This document shows, one piece after another, positions 35,658 through 43,335 of a DNA stretch of 45,449 nucleotides. Position 1 is the first letter of the stretch. The number at the start of each line of letters is the position of its first letter. A program made the translations under genes and the position numbers. Location: contig JAQUUH010000007.1 in assembly GCA_028693955.1 (NCBI GenBank), positions 1-45,449 on the forward strand, written 5' to 3'. Under the pieces are notes generated by a model that was not told where the DNA came from, made no database searches, and saw nothing but the letters and a program-made list of their open reading frames with translations. This DNA comes from Bacilli bacterium (GTDB taxonomy: Bacteria > Bacillota_I > Bacilli_A > RFN20 > UBA1709).

Positions 35658-36296
35658 ATGGAAAATAAATTAGTGGTTTTTGATATGGATGGGACACTTA
35701 TTGATTCAATGTCAGTTTGGAAAAATGAAGGTTTGAAATTACTTCAAAATTATAACATCACAAATTATGATATGATAATGAAGAAATTTGAAATAATGTC
35801 TGCTTCTCAAATAGCAAAGTATCTTACAGAAAATAAGGTTATCCCAGCTACTTATGAAGAATTAACAAAGCTATGGTGTTCTAAAATGTTATATAGATAC
35901 CAAAATGATATAAAGTTAAAACCTTATGTAATTGAAGTATTAGAGAAATATAAAAATGAAGGTTATACAATTTGTATTGCTACAGGAACTCCAAAAGATT
36001 TAGCAACTGAAGTTCTAAAACGTCTTAAAGTAAATAAATATTTTAAAGAAATATTTGATGAAACTATTGTAGGAAAGCATAAAGCTGATAATGATTTCTT
36101 TGCAAAAGTCATTGAAAAGATGGGATTTAAACCAGAAGATACAATTGTTATCGAAGATGCCATTTTTGCTGTTAAGAGTGCTCATGAAATTGGTGCTTAT
36201 ACAATAGCTGTTTATGATGAGGTATCAAAAGATTTAGAAGAAGAAATATCCAATTTTGCAGATCAGTATATTCATTCTTTTAAAGAGTTACTTTAA
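35658..36296 (+). CDS. HAD family hydrolase (beta-phosphoglucomutase/phosphatase-like)
   Basis: This 212-residue haloacid dehalogenase-type enzyme is probably a phosphatase or phosphomutase for a small phosphate ester. It has motif I FDMDGTLIDS with the nucleophilic aspartate (D9) and acid/base aspartate (D11), motif II in CIATGTPK, motif III lysine in GKHKADNDFF and motif IV IEDAIFAV. The helical cap lies between motifs I and II, as in subfamily IA phosphatases of the GPH/beta-PGM kind. The ribosome binding site is AAAGGAGG. Neighbours give no hint of the substrate. Confidence 0.92.
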   Translation: MENKLVVFDMDGTLIDSMSVWKNEGLKLLQNYNITNYDMIMKKFEIMSASQIAKYLTENKVIPATYEELTKLWCSKMLYRYQNDIKLKPYVIEVLEKYKNEGYTICIATGTPKDLATEVLKRLKVNKYFKEIFDETIVGKHKADNDFFAKVIEKMGFKPEDTIVIEDAIFAVKSAHEIGAYTIAVYDEVSKDLEEEISNFADQYIHSFKELL

Positions 36297-36333
36297 AAAG
36301 ATATTAACATCCAAATGTTAATATCTTTTTTTT
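36295..36333. terminator. Strong bidirectional terminator between HAD and asnA
   Basis: A 16-bp perfect stem (from AAAAAGATATTAACAT at 36295-36310) with the loop CCAA is followed by T residues. It separates converging genes. Confidence 0.9.
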
Positions 36334-36343
36334 ATATCTATAT

Positions 36344-37351
36344 TTATAATAGTGCTATTTTTCTTTTTTTAGAAGTTTCAAGTGTTTCTTTATCCCAAAT
36401 AGAAGTTTGCACTTCACCTATATGGACTTTATTTAATAAAACTAAGCACAATCTAGATTGTCCAATTCCTCCACCTATTGTGTAGGGAAGTTCACCATTA
36501 AGTAGTAATTTATGAAAAGGCATATCTATTCTAGATTCACATTTTGTAATTTTTAATTGTTTTTTAAGTGCTTTTTCATCTACTCTTATACCCATTGATG
36601 ATATCTCTACTGCGCATTCTAATGGAGGATAGTAAACCAAAATATCGCCATTAAGTTTCCAATCATCATAATCTGGGGCTCTTAAATCATGAGGAGGGTT
36701 TCCGCTTTTAAGTTTGCCTCCAATTTTATAAATAAAAACACTGCCATATTCTCTACAAATTAAATTTTCTCTTTCTTTAGCATCATATTCTTTATATAGT
36801 TCCTCAAGTTTACTAGAGTCGATAAAATATAGGTCTTTTTCAAAATACGCAGTCAATTCAGGGAATTCTTTTGTGATTTTGTTTTGAGTTTTTAAAATAG
36901 ATTTATAAACCTTTTTTGCTATTTTTTTAAGTGTTGAAAGTTTTCTTTCGCTTTTATCAATCACATATTCCCAATCCCATTGATCAACATAAACTGAGTG
37001 TAGATTATCTAAATCTTCATCTCTTCTTATAGCATTCATATCGGTATATATACCATGATTTTTAGCTATTGAATAACGTTTTAAGGCAACTCTTTTCCAT
37101 TTTGCAAGAGATTGAACAACACTAACATCATAATCAATATTTTTAATATCAAAAGTCACAGGTCTTTCAATTCCATTTAAATCATCATTTATACCTGAAT
37201 CATTTCTGACAAATAAAGGTGCAGATACTCTTAATAAATCAAGAGATTTAGAAATATTAATTTCAAAATTATCTTTTATTTTCTTGATTGCAATTTCTGT
37301 TTGTATGAGATCTAATTTTGATTTATAGTTTAGGGGTGTTTTATATTCCAT
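36344..37351 (-). CDS. asnA: Aspartate-ammonia ligase (asparagine synthetase A)
   Basis: AsnA makes asparagine from aspartate, ammonia and ATP. The 335-residue protein matches AsnA throughout: SLAKWKR, the LHSVYVDQWDWE motif, GGKL, LRAPDYDDW, LNGDILVYYPPLE, SSMGIRV and GGGIGQSRL. The fold derives from class II aspartyl/asparaginyl-tRNA synthetases. The ribosome binding site is AAGGAG. A promoter is visible just upstream, and the short leader leaves no room for a T-box, which controls asparagine genes in some other Firmicutes. Confidence 0.97.
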   Translation of the reverse strand: MEYKTPLNYKSKLDLIQTEIAIKKIKDNFEINISKSLDLLRVSAPLFVRNDSGINDDLNGIERPVTFDIKNIDYDVSVVQSLAKWKRVALKRYSIAKNHGIYTDMNAIRRDEDLDNLHSVYVDQWDWEYVIDKSERKLSTLKKIAKKVYKSILKTQNKITKEFPELTAYFEKDLYFIDSSKLEELYKEYDAKERENLICREYGSVFIYKIGGKLKSGNPPHDLRAPDYDDWKLNGDILVYYPPLECAVEISSMGIRVDEKALKKQLKITKCESRIDMPFHKLLLNGELPYTIGGGIGQSRLCLVLLNKVHIGEVQTSIWDKETLETSKKRKIALL

Positions 37352-37375
37352 AGTGATTTCTCCTTAATTTTTAAC

Positions 37376-37404
37376 AATATATCACTTATTAATAAGATTA
37401 TCAA
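37376..37404 (-). promoter_or_regulatory. Promoter for asnA
   Basis: On the minus strand, TTGATA and TATATT are separated by 17 bases. The -10 box ends 24 bases before the ATG. Confidence 0.6.
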
Positions 37405-37460
37405 TAAAATTATGATTATCTTGAAAGGATAAGTTAATTATGGTAAATTAAATGTGCTGT

Positions 37461-37536
37461 GCGACCATAGCTCAGTGGATAGAGCGAGCGCCTCCTAAGC
37501 GCTAGGTCGGAGGTTCGACTCCTCTTGGTCGCGCCA
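37461..37536 (+). tRNA. tRNA-Arg (anticodon CCT)
   Basis: The 76-base sequence has acceptor GCGACCA/TGGTCGC with encoded G-CCA, D-arm GCTC/GAGC, anticodon stem AGCGC/GCGCT with loop CTCCTAA (anticodon CCT), and a GGAGG/CCTCT T-stem. It reads AGG codons. Confidence 0.95.
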
Positions 37537-37542
37537 TAAGAT

Positions 37543-37573
37543 AAAAAACCCTTATTTTGTAAGAGTTTTTTAT
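37543..37573 (+). terminator. Terminator after tRNA-Arg
   Basis: AAAAAACCCTTA pairs with TAAGAGTTTTTT with one C-A mismatch and a 5-base loop; the T-run lies in the descending arm and after it. Confidence 0.65.
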
Positions 37574-37816
37574 TTTAAACCAGTAAAATGAAACATTTTT
37601 GAAACATTAAATATTAAATTGCAAGAAAAGTATATATATATTCAATTATTAAAATGTTAAAATGATTTTGCTGGGAATCTATAAAAAAGCGATTTATCGT
37701 GATATATTCATTTTTATTTTTTGAAATGAAAAAATTTATTTTTTTAAACAAATTAAAATGTTCTTAATATAAAAAGATTATTTTGTTTTTTTAAAAAAAG
37801 TACACTTATTAGTTGA
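37574..37816. other. AT-rich intergenic region, no gene recognised
   Basis: This stretch is very AT-rich and holds no supported reading frame. It has a short direct repeat of GAAACATT at its start, and a weak TTCATTTT/GAAATGAA hairpin near 37708-37730. No function is proposed. Confidence 0.5.
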
Positions 37817-37845
37817 TTGACTGAAAAAAACTTGTGTGCTAAAAT
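37817..37845 (+). promoter_or_regulatory. Promoter for riboswitch-nrdDG transcript
   Basis: TTGACT and TAAAAT are separated by 17 bases, with a TG one base before the -10 box (extended -10). The riboswitch aptamer begins 19 bases downstream. Confidence 0.68.
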
Positions 37846-37864
37846 CAATGGCACATATGTGATG

Positions 37865-38013
37865 GTATGAGTGTAAAACTTAAAAGGGAAACAGGTTGAA
37901 TTCCTGTGCGGTCCCGCCGCCGTAATGATGAGAGTGTATGTATAACTCACTGGTACTTAGTATTGGGAAGAGACATATACTTGTTGAATCTAAGCCGGAA
38001 GACCTGCTTATAC
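37865..38013 (+). ncRNA. Cobalamin riboswitch aptamer, upstream of nrdDG
   Basis: Conserved cobalamin riboswitch elements appear in order: closing stem GTATGAG (37865-37871) with CTTATAC (38007-38013), AAAAGGGAA, the ACAGG...CCTGT stem, GCGGTCCCGCCGCCGTAAT, CACTGG, TTGGGAAG, and the 3' box CTAAGCCGGAAGACCTGC. The expression platform (38014-38132) includes a CTCCACGGAG hairpin, a GC-rich hairpin with T-run and a CTCCATGGAG palindrome near the ribosome binding site. It is expected to lower nrdDG expression when adenosylcobalamin is plentiful. Confidence 0.94.
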
Positions 38014-38063
38014 TTATCTCGCCTCCACGGAGTATGGTTGTAGCGGGTATGCGGTTTTTTTGC

Positions 38064-38090
38064 ACCCCCCAAGTTAGGGGTTTTTATTTT
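38064..38090 (+). terminator. Riboswitch-controlled terminator before nrdD
   Basis: ACCCC and GGGGT form a short GC-rich stem with an 8-base loop, followed by TTTTATTTT. The C-run could instead pair with the upstream GCGGGTATGC segment (about 38044-38052), giving an antiterminator. Direct evidence is only the sequence symmetry. Confidence 0.6.
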
Positions 38091-38132
38091 AATCGCACTC
38101 CATGGAGCTTGTTCACAAGAAATGGAGGAATT

Positions 38133-40223
38133 ATGAAGCAGGTTAGAAAAAGAAATGGTGATGTCGTTCAGTTTTATCAAGAGAAAATAACTTGGGCAAT
38201 CTTCAAAGCGGCAAACGCAGTTGGAGGTAATGATTGGAGTAAGTCTCAAAAATTATGTACTCAAGTTGTTGAAATTGTAGATAAAAGACATCCTGAAGGA
38301 ATCGCAGATGTTGAAGAAATTCAAGATATAATAGAAAAAGTATTGATAGAAAATGGGCATGCTCAGACTGCAAAAGCCTTTATTTTATATCGAGAAAAAA
38401 GGGCTGAAGCTAGAAATGCTAATGCATTAATAGGCGCTACAATTGAAATGTTCACCAATTATATGAGTGATAAAGATTGGCAAGTAAAAGAAAATGCCAA
38501 TACTCAAAAAAGTATAAATGGTTTAAATAATTACATAAGAGAAATTTTTACCAAGCAATATTGGTTATATGAAGTATATCCTGAAGAAATAAGAAATGCC
38601 CATTTAAGTGGTGATTTTCATATGCATGATTTAGGGTTTTTTGGAGCATATTGTGCTGGTTGGGATTTAAAATTATTACTTGTTAATGGATTTGGTGGAG
38701 TTTCTGGAAAGGTTGAATCAAAACCTGCAAAACATTTAAGGTCTTTTTTGGGGCAAATAGTTAATTCTACATTTACAACTCAAGGAGAAACAGCAGGTGC
38801 TCAAGCATGGTCTTCTTTTGATACATATTGTGCTCCATTTGTTCGCTATGACAATTTGGATTACAAAGCAGTTAAACAAGCATTGCAAGAATTTGTTTTT
38901 AATTTAAATGTTCCTACAAGAGTAGGATTTCAATGTCCTTTTTCAAATTTAACATTTGATATTGTTGTTCCAAAAACTTTAAAAGATCAAAATGTTATTG
39001 TCGGCGGGGAAATTAAACAAGAAAAATATGGGGATTTTCAACAAGAAATGGACATGATAAACAAGGCTTTTTGTGAGGTAATGATGGAAGGCGATAAGCT
39101 TGGCAGAGTATTTACTTTTCCAATTCCTACTATAAATGTCACAAAAGAATTTTCTTGGGATAGTGATGTAGTTAATAAATTTATGGAAATTTCATGTAAA
39201 TATGGAATACCATATTTTTCCAATTATGTTAATTCTGACCTTTCTCCAGAAGATGCATTATCAATGTGTTGTAGATTGCGTCTTGATACTAAAGAGTTAC
39301 GTAAAAGAGGAGGAGGACTTTTTGGATCTAATCCTTTAACAGGATCAATAGGTGTTGTTACCATTAATCTTCCACGAATTGGATATATAGCAAAAGATAT
39401 TAATGAATTTAAAGGAAGACTTTGGAAAGTTATTCATCTTGCCAAGAATTCTTTGGAAATTAAAAGAAAAATAATAGAACAGCAGACAGAAAATGGAATG
39501 TATCCATATTGTGCAAGTTATCTAAAAGATGTGAAAAATAGGTTTGGATCTTATTGGTATAATCATTTTAGTACAATAGGATTAATAGGAATGAATGAAG
39601 CTTGTGAAAACTTTATGGGCAAGGATATAACAACAAAAGAAGGTCAAGAGTTTGCACTTGATATTCTAAAATATATGCGTGAAGAAATAATTAAAATACA
39701 AGAAGAAACAAAGCATTACTATAATCTTGAGGCCACTCCTGCTGAAGGAACAAGTTATAGATTAGCAAAATTAGATAAAGAAAAATATAAAGATATAATT
39801 TGTCGTGGTGAAGAAACACCTTATTACACAAATTCTTCACAATTACCAGTAAGTTTTACTGATGATATTTTTGAAACTCTAGATTTACAAGATGATTTGC
39901 AATGCCAATATACGGGTGGGACAGTTTTACACCTATATTTAGGAGAGCAAATTGATGATGTTAGTGTTGCAAAAAGATTGATTCAAAAAATATTTAATAA
40001 ATATAAAATGCCTTACATATCATTAACTCCAACATTTTCTATATGTCAAAATCATGGTTATATAAAAGGAGAACATTTCACTTGTCCAATATGCAAAGAA
40101 AAGACCGAGGTCTGGAGTCGAGTGGTTGGTTATTTACGCCCTGTTGAAAATTTTCATGTTGGCAAAAAAGAAGAATATAAAGAGCGTTTAAAATACACTC
40201 TTAAAAAGGAAGAGTTAAAATAA
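38133..40223 (+). CDS. nrdD: Anaerobic (class III) ribonucleoside-triphosphate reductase
   Basis: NrdD reduces ribonucleotides to deoxyribonucleotides using a glycyl radical, and works only without oxygen. The 696-residue protein has an N-terminal ATP-cone (about residues 1-95, RKRNGDVVQFYQEKITWAI), the catalytic barrel, a C-terminal zinc site (ICQNHGY, then TCPIC) and the glycyl radical loop RVVGYLRP with G666. The ATG at 38133 follows TGGAGGAATT; the frame stays open far upstream only by chance, through the riboswitch. It overlaps nrdG by one base. A cobalamin riboswitch precedes it although the enzyme itself needs no B12. Confidence 0.96.
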   Translation: MKQVRKRNGDVVQFYQEKITWAIFKAANAVGGNDWSKSQKLCTQVVEIVDKRHPEGIADVEEIQDIIEKVLIENGHAQTAKAFILYREKRAEARNANALIGATIEMFTNYMSDKDWQVKENANTQKSINGLNNYIREIFTKQYWLYEVYPEEIRNAHLSGDFHMHDLGFFGAYCAGWDLKLLLVNGFGGVSGKVESKPAKHLRSFLGQIVNSTFTTQGETAGAQAWSSFDTYCAPFVRYDNLDYKAVKQALQEFVFNLNVPTRVGFQCPFSNLTFDIVVPKTLKDQNVIVGGEIKQEKYGDFQQEMDMINKAFCEVMMEGDKLGRVFTFPIPTINVTKEFSWDSDVVNKFMEISCKYGIPYFSNYVNSDLSPEDALSMCCRLRLDTKELRKRGGGLFGSNPLTGSIGVVTINLPRIGYIAKDINEFKGRLWKVIHLAKNSLEIKRKIIEQQTENGMYPYCASYLKDVKNRFGSYWYNHFSTIGLIGMNEACENFMGKDITTKEGQEFALDILKYMREEIIKIQEETKHYYNLEATPAEGTSYRLAKLDKEKYKDIICRGEETPYYTNSSQLPVSFTDDIFETLDLQDDLQCQYTGGTVLHLYLGEQIDDVSVAKRLIQKIFNKYKMPYISLTPTFSICQNHGYIKGEHFTCPICKEKTEVWSRVVGYLRPVENFHVGKKEEYKERLKYTLKKEELK

Positions 40224-40912
40224 TGAAAATAGGTGGGCTTCAAAAATTGTCAACGATTGATTTTCCAAAATACATATCGTGTGTGGTCTTTTGCTTAGGG
40301 TGTAATATGGATTGTTTTTATTGCCATAATAGAAAATTGATTAGTTTTGATTCAGATGAAGTAATCTCTGAAGAAGAAATTTTTAGATTTTTAAAAGCTA
40401 GAAATGAAATCTTAGAAGGTGTGGTAATTAGTGGTGGAGAACCAACACTACAACAAGATCTTCTGGATTTTATTAAAAAGATAAAACTTCTTGGCTATAA
40501 AGTAAAATTGGATAGTAATGGGTTAAAGCCACAAATAATTGAAAAGATATTACCATATCTTGACTATTTAGCAATTGATATTAAAGCAACATCTGATGAT
40601 TATAGTAAAGTGTGCCATTCTTCAAAAGATTCTTTCAAATATGTGGCAGAAACAATTAATATTTTGTTAAAAAGTAAAATAAATTTTGAAGGTAGAACAA
40701 CTATGTACCCTAAAATGACGATTAATGATTTGATTAATATTTTAAAATCTATTCCTCCGCTTCCAAGATATAGATTAAATTTTTATAAAAAACCAATTTT
40801 TTATAAAGAAAAAGATGAAGACCTAATTAATGAAGTTTTTATAACTAAAGATGAGATTTCTATTAATATAGAAAAACTTTTGCAATATCAGCCAAATTTA
40901 ATTGTTGTATAA
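40223..40912 (+). CDS. nrdG: Anaerobic ribonucleotide reductase activating protein
   Basis: NrdG is the radical SAM activase that abstracts hydrogen from the NrdD glycine. The 229-residue protein begins with GLQKLSTIDFPKYISCVVF and carries the [4Fe-4S] motif C27-x3-C31-x2-C34 (CNMDCFYC). The SAM-binding segment is GVVISGGEPTLQ. Its ATG overlaps the nrdD stop by one base. The length fits the longer NrdG subgroup of Firmicutes. No terminator was recognised after it. Confidence 0.94.
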   Translation: MKIGGLQKLSTIDFPKYISCVVFCLGCNMDCFYCHNRKLISFDSDEVISEEEIFRFLKARNEILEGVVISGGEPTLQQDLLDFIKKIKLLGYKVKLDSNGLKPQIIEKILPYLDYLAIDIKATSDDYSKVCHSSKDSFKYVAETINILLKSKINFEGRTTMYPKMTINDLINILKSIPPLPRYRLNFYKKPIFYKEKDEDLINEVFITKDEISINIEKLLQYQPNLIVV

Positions 40913-40938
40913 ATAAAAATTATATTAAAGACTCAAAA

Positions 40939-40966
40939 TTGCATTTTTATCTATATGTGTTAGAAT
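40939..40966 (+). promoter_or_regulatory. Promoter for TetR regulator gene
   Basis: TTGCAT and TAGAAT are separated by 16 bases. The regulator's ribosome binding site lies 28 bases downstream. Confidence 0.45.
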
Positions 40967-41007
40967 GTAGTAAAAGAAGTAATGTTTTGTTAATGGAGGT
41001 GAGTCAG

Positions 41008-41568
41008 GTGCCAGATGCCATTATTACAAAAAGAGCACTTGCAGAGACATTAAAAAAATTACTAGAAACCAAATCATTTGAGAAAATAGCAGTTGTTGAT
41101 ATTTGTTCCAGTTTGGGGATTAATAGAAAAAGTTTTTACTATCATTTTAAAGATAAATATGATTTAGTTAACTGGATTTTTGATTATGAATTTTTGAGTG
41201 GAGTTCGTGAAAAAGAAACAAAAAATGGAACATATGATTGCTGGGTATTTATAAAAGATATTTGCAAGTATTTCTATGATAACAAAAATTACTATAATAT
41301 TATTTTTAAAGTTAGATGTCAGAATTGTTTTCTTGATTATTTTATGGAAGTTTTTAATCCTTATGTTGAAAAGTATCTTAAGTATCAATTTGAAGAGGAT
41401 GTTAATCATCAAGAGTTCTATGCAACATTTTTTACAGATGCATTTTTGCTAGCTATGATTAGGTGGCTAAAAAATAGGCCAGAGATTACACCAGAACAAT
41501 TTGTTGAATTATTTAAAAGAGCTGTAGTTCAAGTCTCAAAAAAATATTATCAAGAGTTAAAACCATAA
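41008..41568 (+). CDS. TetR/AcrR family regulator (DhaS-like)
   Basis: This 186-residue regulator has the N-terminal TetR helix-turn-helix (ITKRALAETLKKLL, then IAVVDICSSLGINRKSFYYHFKDKYDLVNWIF, read in parts). The C-terminal ligand/dimer domain resembles the TetR_C subgroup of DhaS-like proteins. I place the start at the GTG at 41008, eight bases after GGAGG; upstream in-frame residues precede the ribosome binding site. The next gene, a radical SAM protein in the same direction behind its own regulatory space, is the likeliest target. The inducer is unknown. Confidence 0.87.
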   Translation: MPDAIITKRALAETLKKLLETKSFEKIAVVDICSSLGINRKSFYYHFKDKYDLVNWIFDYEFLSGVREKETKNGTYDCWVFIKDICKYFYDNKNYYNIIFKVRCQNCFLDYFMEVFNPYVEKYLKYQFEEDVNHQEFYATFFTDAFLLAMIRWLKNRPEITPEQFVELFKRAVVQVSKKYYQELKP

Positions 41569-41576
41569 AAAGAGAT

Positions 41577-41616
41577 AAAAAGTGTCCATTTGCTTTAAAA
41601 GTGATGGACACTTTTT
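41577..41616 (+). terminator. Terminator after TetR gene
   Basis: AAAAAGTGTCCAT and ATGGACACTTTTT form a 13-bp perfect stem with a 14-base loop. Confidence 0.85.
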
Positions 41617-41633
41617 GATTTTTGTCCTAAAAG

Positions 41634-41647
41634 TAAACATTTGTTTA
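41634..41647. promoter_or_regulatory. Candidate operator palindrome upstream of radical SAM gene
   Basis: TAAACA and TGTTTA form a perfect inverted repeat with two bases between. It lies between the TetR terminator and the radical SAM start, a reasonable place for a TetR-type operator. It is short and AT-rich, so chance is possible. Confidence 0.35.
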
Positions 41648-41716
41648 ATAGTGGGCAATAAAAAAATGAATGAAATATCATAAAATTAAGTAACAAGGTA
41701 GAAAGAAGGAAAAGAT

Positions 41717-43093
41717 ATGGCAAAAACAGTTAAGGAAGTTGTAACTTCCATTGGAATGAAACGTGTCATTTCCTACATTGATAAGGATCCCGACACAAAT
41801 ATTCCAAAAATACTAGATTGGCTAGAAAATCATGATTTGGGGGGAGGGGTAATTAAACAGGTTAAGTCAATAAAAGAGACAATCAAAAATAAAGATAATA
41901 ATTGGTATCGTCTAATAAAAAGTTTATGGACAGATGTTGATGATGGAGTTAGAAGAAAGTTATTTGAAAATTTTGTCATTAATGCATCTATGATTGGAAC
42001 ACCAAAACAAAATAAAATGAAGTCTAAATACAGTTGTAATGTTCCATGGGCTATACTTTTTGATCCAACCTCGGCATGTAATCTTCATTGTATTGGTTGC
42101 TGGGCTGCAGAGTATGGCAATAAGTTGAATCTTACTTATGATGAAATAAATGATATCGTAATTCAAGGTAAGAAATTGGGGACATATTTTTATATTTTTT
42201 CTGGCGGTGAACCATTAGTTAGAAAAGATGACATAATTAAATTGTGTAAACAACATAATGATTGTGCTTTTCTTTCTTTTACAAATGGGACATTAATTGA
42301 TGAGAAGTTTGCAGATGAGATGCTTAAAGTAAAAAACTTTATTCCTGCAATTAGTATAGAAGGGTTTGAAGAAGATACCGATTTTAGAAGAGGTAAAGGG
42401 ACATTTAAAAAAGTAGTAAGAGCTACTGAAATATTGAAAGCAAAGAAACTGCCATTTGGTTTTTCGTGTTGCTATACAAGCAAAAATGTAGGAACAATAG
42501 GTAGTGAAGATTATTTTAATTTCATGGTAAATATTGGCGCAAAATTTGCTTGGTTTTTTACTTATATACCAGTTGGGAAGGACGCTGTCACAGATTTGAT
42601 GGTTACTCCTGAGCAAAGAAAGAAAATGTATCATGTGATTCGTGATTTTAGAAAGACAAAACCTCTGTTTACTTTAGATTTTTGGAATGATGGAGAATTT
42701 GTTAATGGTTGTATTGCGGGTGGTAGAAGTTATTTACATATTAATGCTAATGGTGATATAGAACCATGTGCTTTCATTCATTATGCTGACAAAAATATTC
42801 ACAATGATACTATTTTAGAAGCTCTACAAGGACCATTATTTACTCAATATAGGCAAGGACAGCCATTTAATAGTAATTTATTAAGACCATGTCCATTGCT
42901 TGATAATCCAGAGAAGTTAGAGGGTATGGTTGATAGATCAAAAGCAAAATCAACAGATTTAGAATCTCCAGAGAATGTTCATGTATTATGTGGTAAATGC
43001 AAGCAAGCTGCTAGTAAATGGGCACCTGTTGCTGATATTTTATGGGCCAACACTATAAAAAAGAAAATTGCAGAAGAAAATCAAAAAAGCTAA
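41717..43093 (+). CDS. Radical SAM protein with SPASM-like C-terminal region
   Basis: This 458-residue radical SAM enzyme has the [4Fe-4S] motif C121-x3-C125-x2-C128 (CNLHCIGC), the SAM-binding FSGGEP and a SPASM-like C-terminal region with further cysteines (NGCIAGG, EPCAFIHY, RPCPLLDNP, CGKC), which may hold extra clusters. About 110 residues precede the radical SAM core, with helical character. The ribosome binding site is AGAAGGA. A TetR regulator is encoded just upstream. SPASM enzymes modify peptides or proteins, but no small peptide substrate gene was found nearby, so the substrate is unknown. Confidence 0.87.
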   Translation: MAKTVKEVVTSIGMKRVISYIDKDPDTNIPKILDWLENHDLGGGVIKQVKSIKETIKNKDNNWYRLIKSLWTDVDDGVRRKLFENFVINASMIGTPKQNKMKSKYSCNVPWAILFDPTSACNLHCIGCWAAEYGNKLNLTYDEINDIVIQGKKLGTYFYIFSGGEPLVRKDDIIKLCKQHNDCAFLSFTNGTLIDEKFADEMLKVKNFIPAISIEGFEEDTDFRRGKGTFKKVVRATEILKAKKLPFGFSCCYTSKNVGTIGSEDYFNFMVNIGAKFAWFFTYIPVGKDAVTDLMVTPEQRKKMYHVIRDFRKTKPLFTLDFWNDGEFVNGCIAGGRSYLHINANGDIEPCAFIHYADKNIHNDTILEALQGPLFTQYRQGQPFNSNLLRPCPLLDNPEKLEGMVDRSKAKSTDLESPENVHVLCGKCKQAASKWAPVADILWANTIKKKIAEENQKS

Positions 43094-43128
43094 AATTTTA
43101 GGCTTATAAATAATAGAAAGATTACTCT

Positions 43129-43165
43129 AAAAGTGCTATACTAAAATTGTTTTAATAGCACTTTT
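43129..43165 (+). terminator. Terminator between radical SAM gene and tRNA-Arg
   Basis: AAAAGTGCTAT and ATAGCACTTTT form an 11-bp stem; the inner TAAAA and TTTTA extend it beyond a small bulge. It ends four bases before the tRNA, so a tRNA promoter must lie within or over it. Confidence 0.8.
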
Positions 43166-43168
43166 ATT

Positions 43169-43245
43169 GCGCCTGTAGCTCAGTGGATTAGAGCATTACT
43201 CTCCGAAGGTAAGGGTCGCACGTTCAATTCGTGCCAGGCGTACCA
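43169..43245 (+). tRNA. tRNA-Arg (anticodon CCG)
   Basis: The 77-base sequence has acceptor GCGCCTG/CAGGCGT with encoded A-CCA, D-arm GCTC/GAGC, anticodon stem TTACT/GGTAA with loop CTCCGAA (anticodon CCG), and a GCACG/CGTGC T-stem. It reads CGG codons. Confidence 0.95.
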
Positions 43246-43269
43246 TTAATTTTAGAAATTAACTTTTGC

Positions 43270-43299
43270 TTGACTATGTTTAAGTAAAATTTTTATACT
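43270..43299 (+). promoter_or_regulatory. Promoter for glycosyltransferase gene
   Basis: TTGACT and TATACT are separated by 18 bases; the -10 box ends 36 bases before the GTG start. Confidence 0.55.
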
Positions 43300-43335
43300 A
43301 TATAATGTGAAATGTTTAGAGGGTGAGGGGAAAAT

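Noticed and set aside
37352-37460. T-box leader for asnA
   Set aside because: No T-box consensus (AGGGTGGNACCGCG-like) is present, and the distance from promoter to start is too short.
37585-37610. Direct repeat of GAAACATT as a possible repeat array or protein-binding site
   Set aside because: There are only two short copies in very AT-rich DNA, with no regular spacing or further copies.
37938-38132. Open frame upstream of the nrdD ATG that would extend the protein by 65 residues
   Set aside because: The stretch is the cobalamin riboswitch and its terminator. A GGAGG ribosome binding site and the conserved ATP-cone start both place initiation at 38133.
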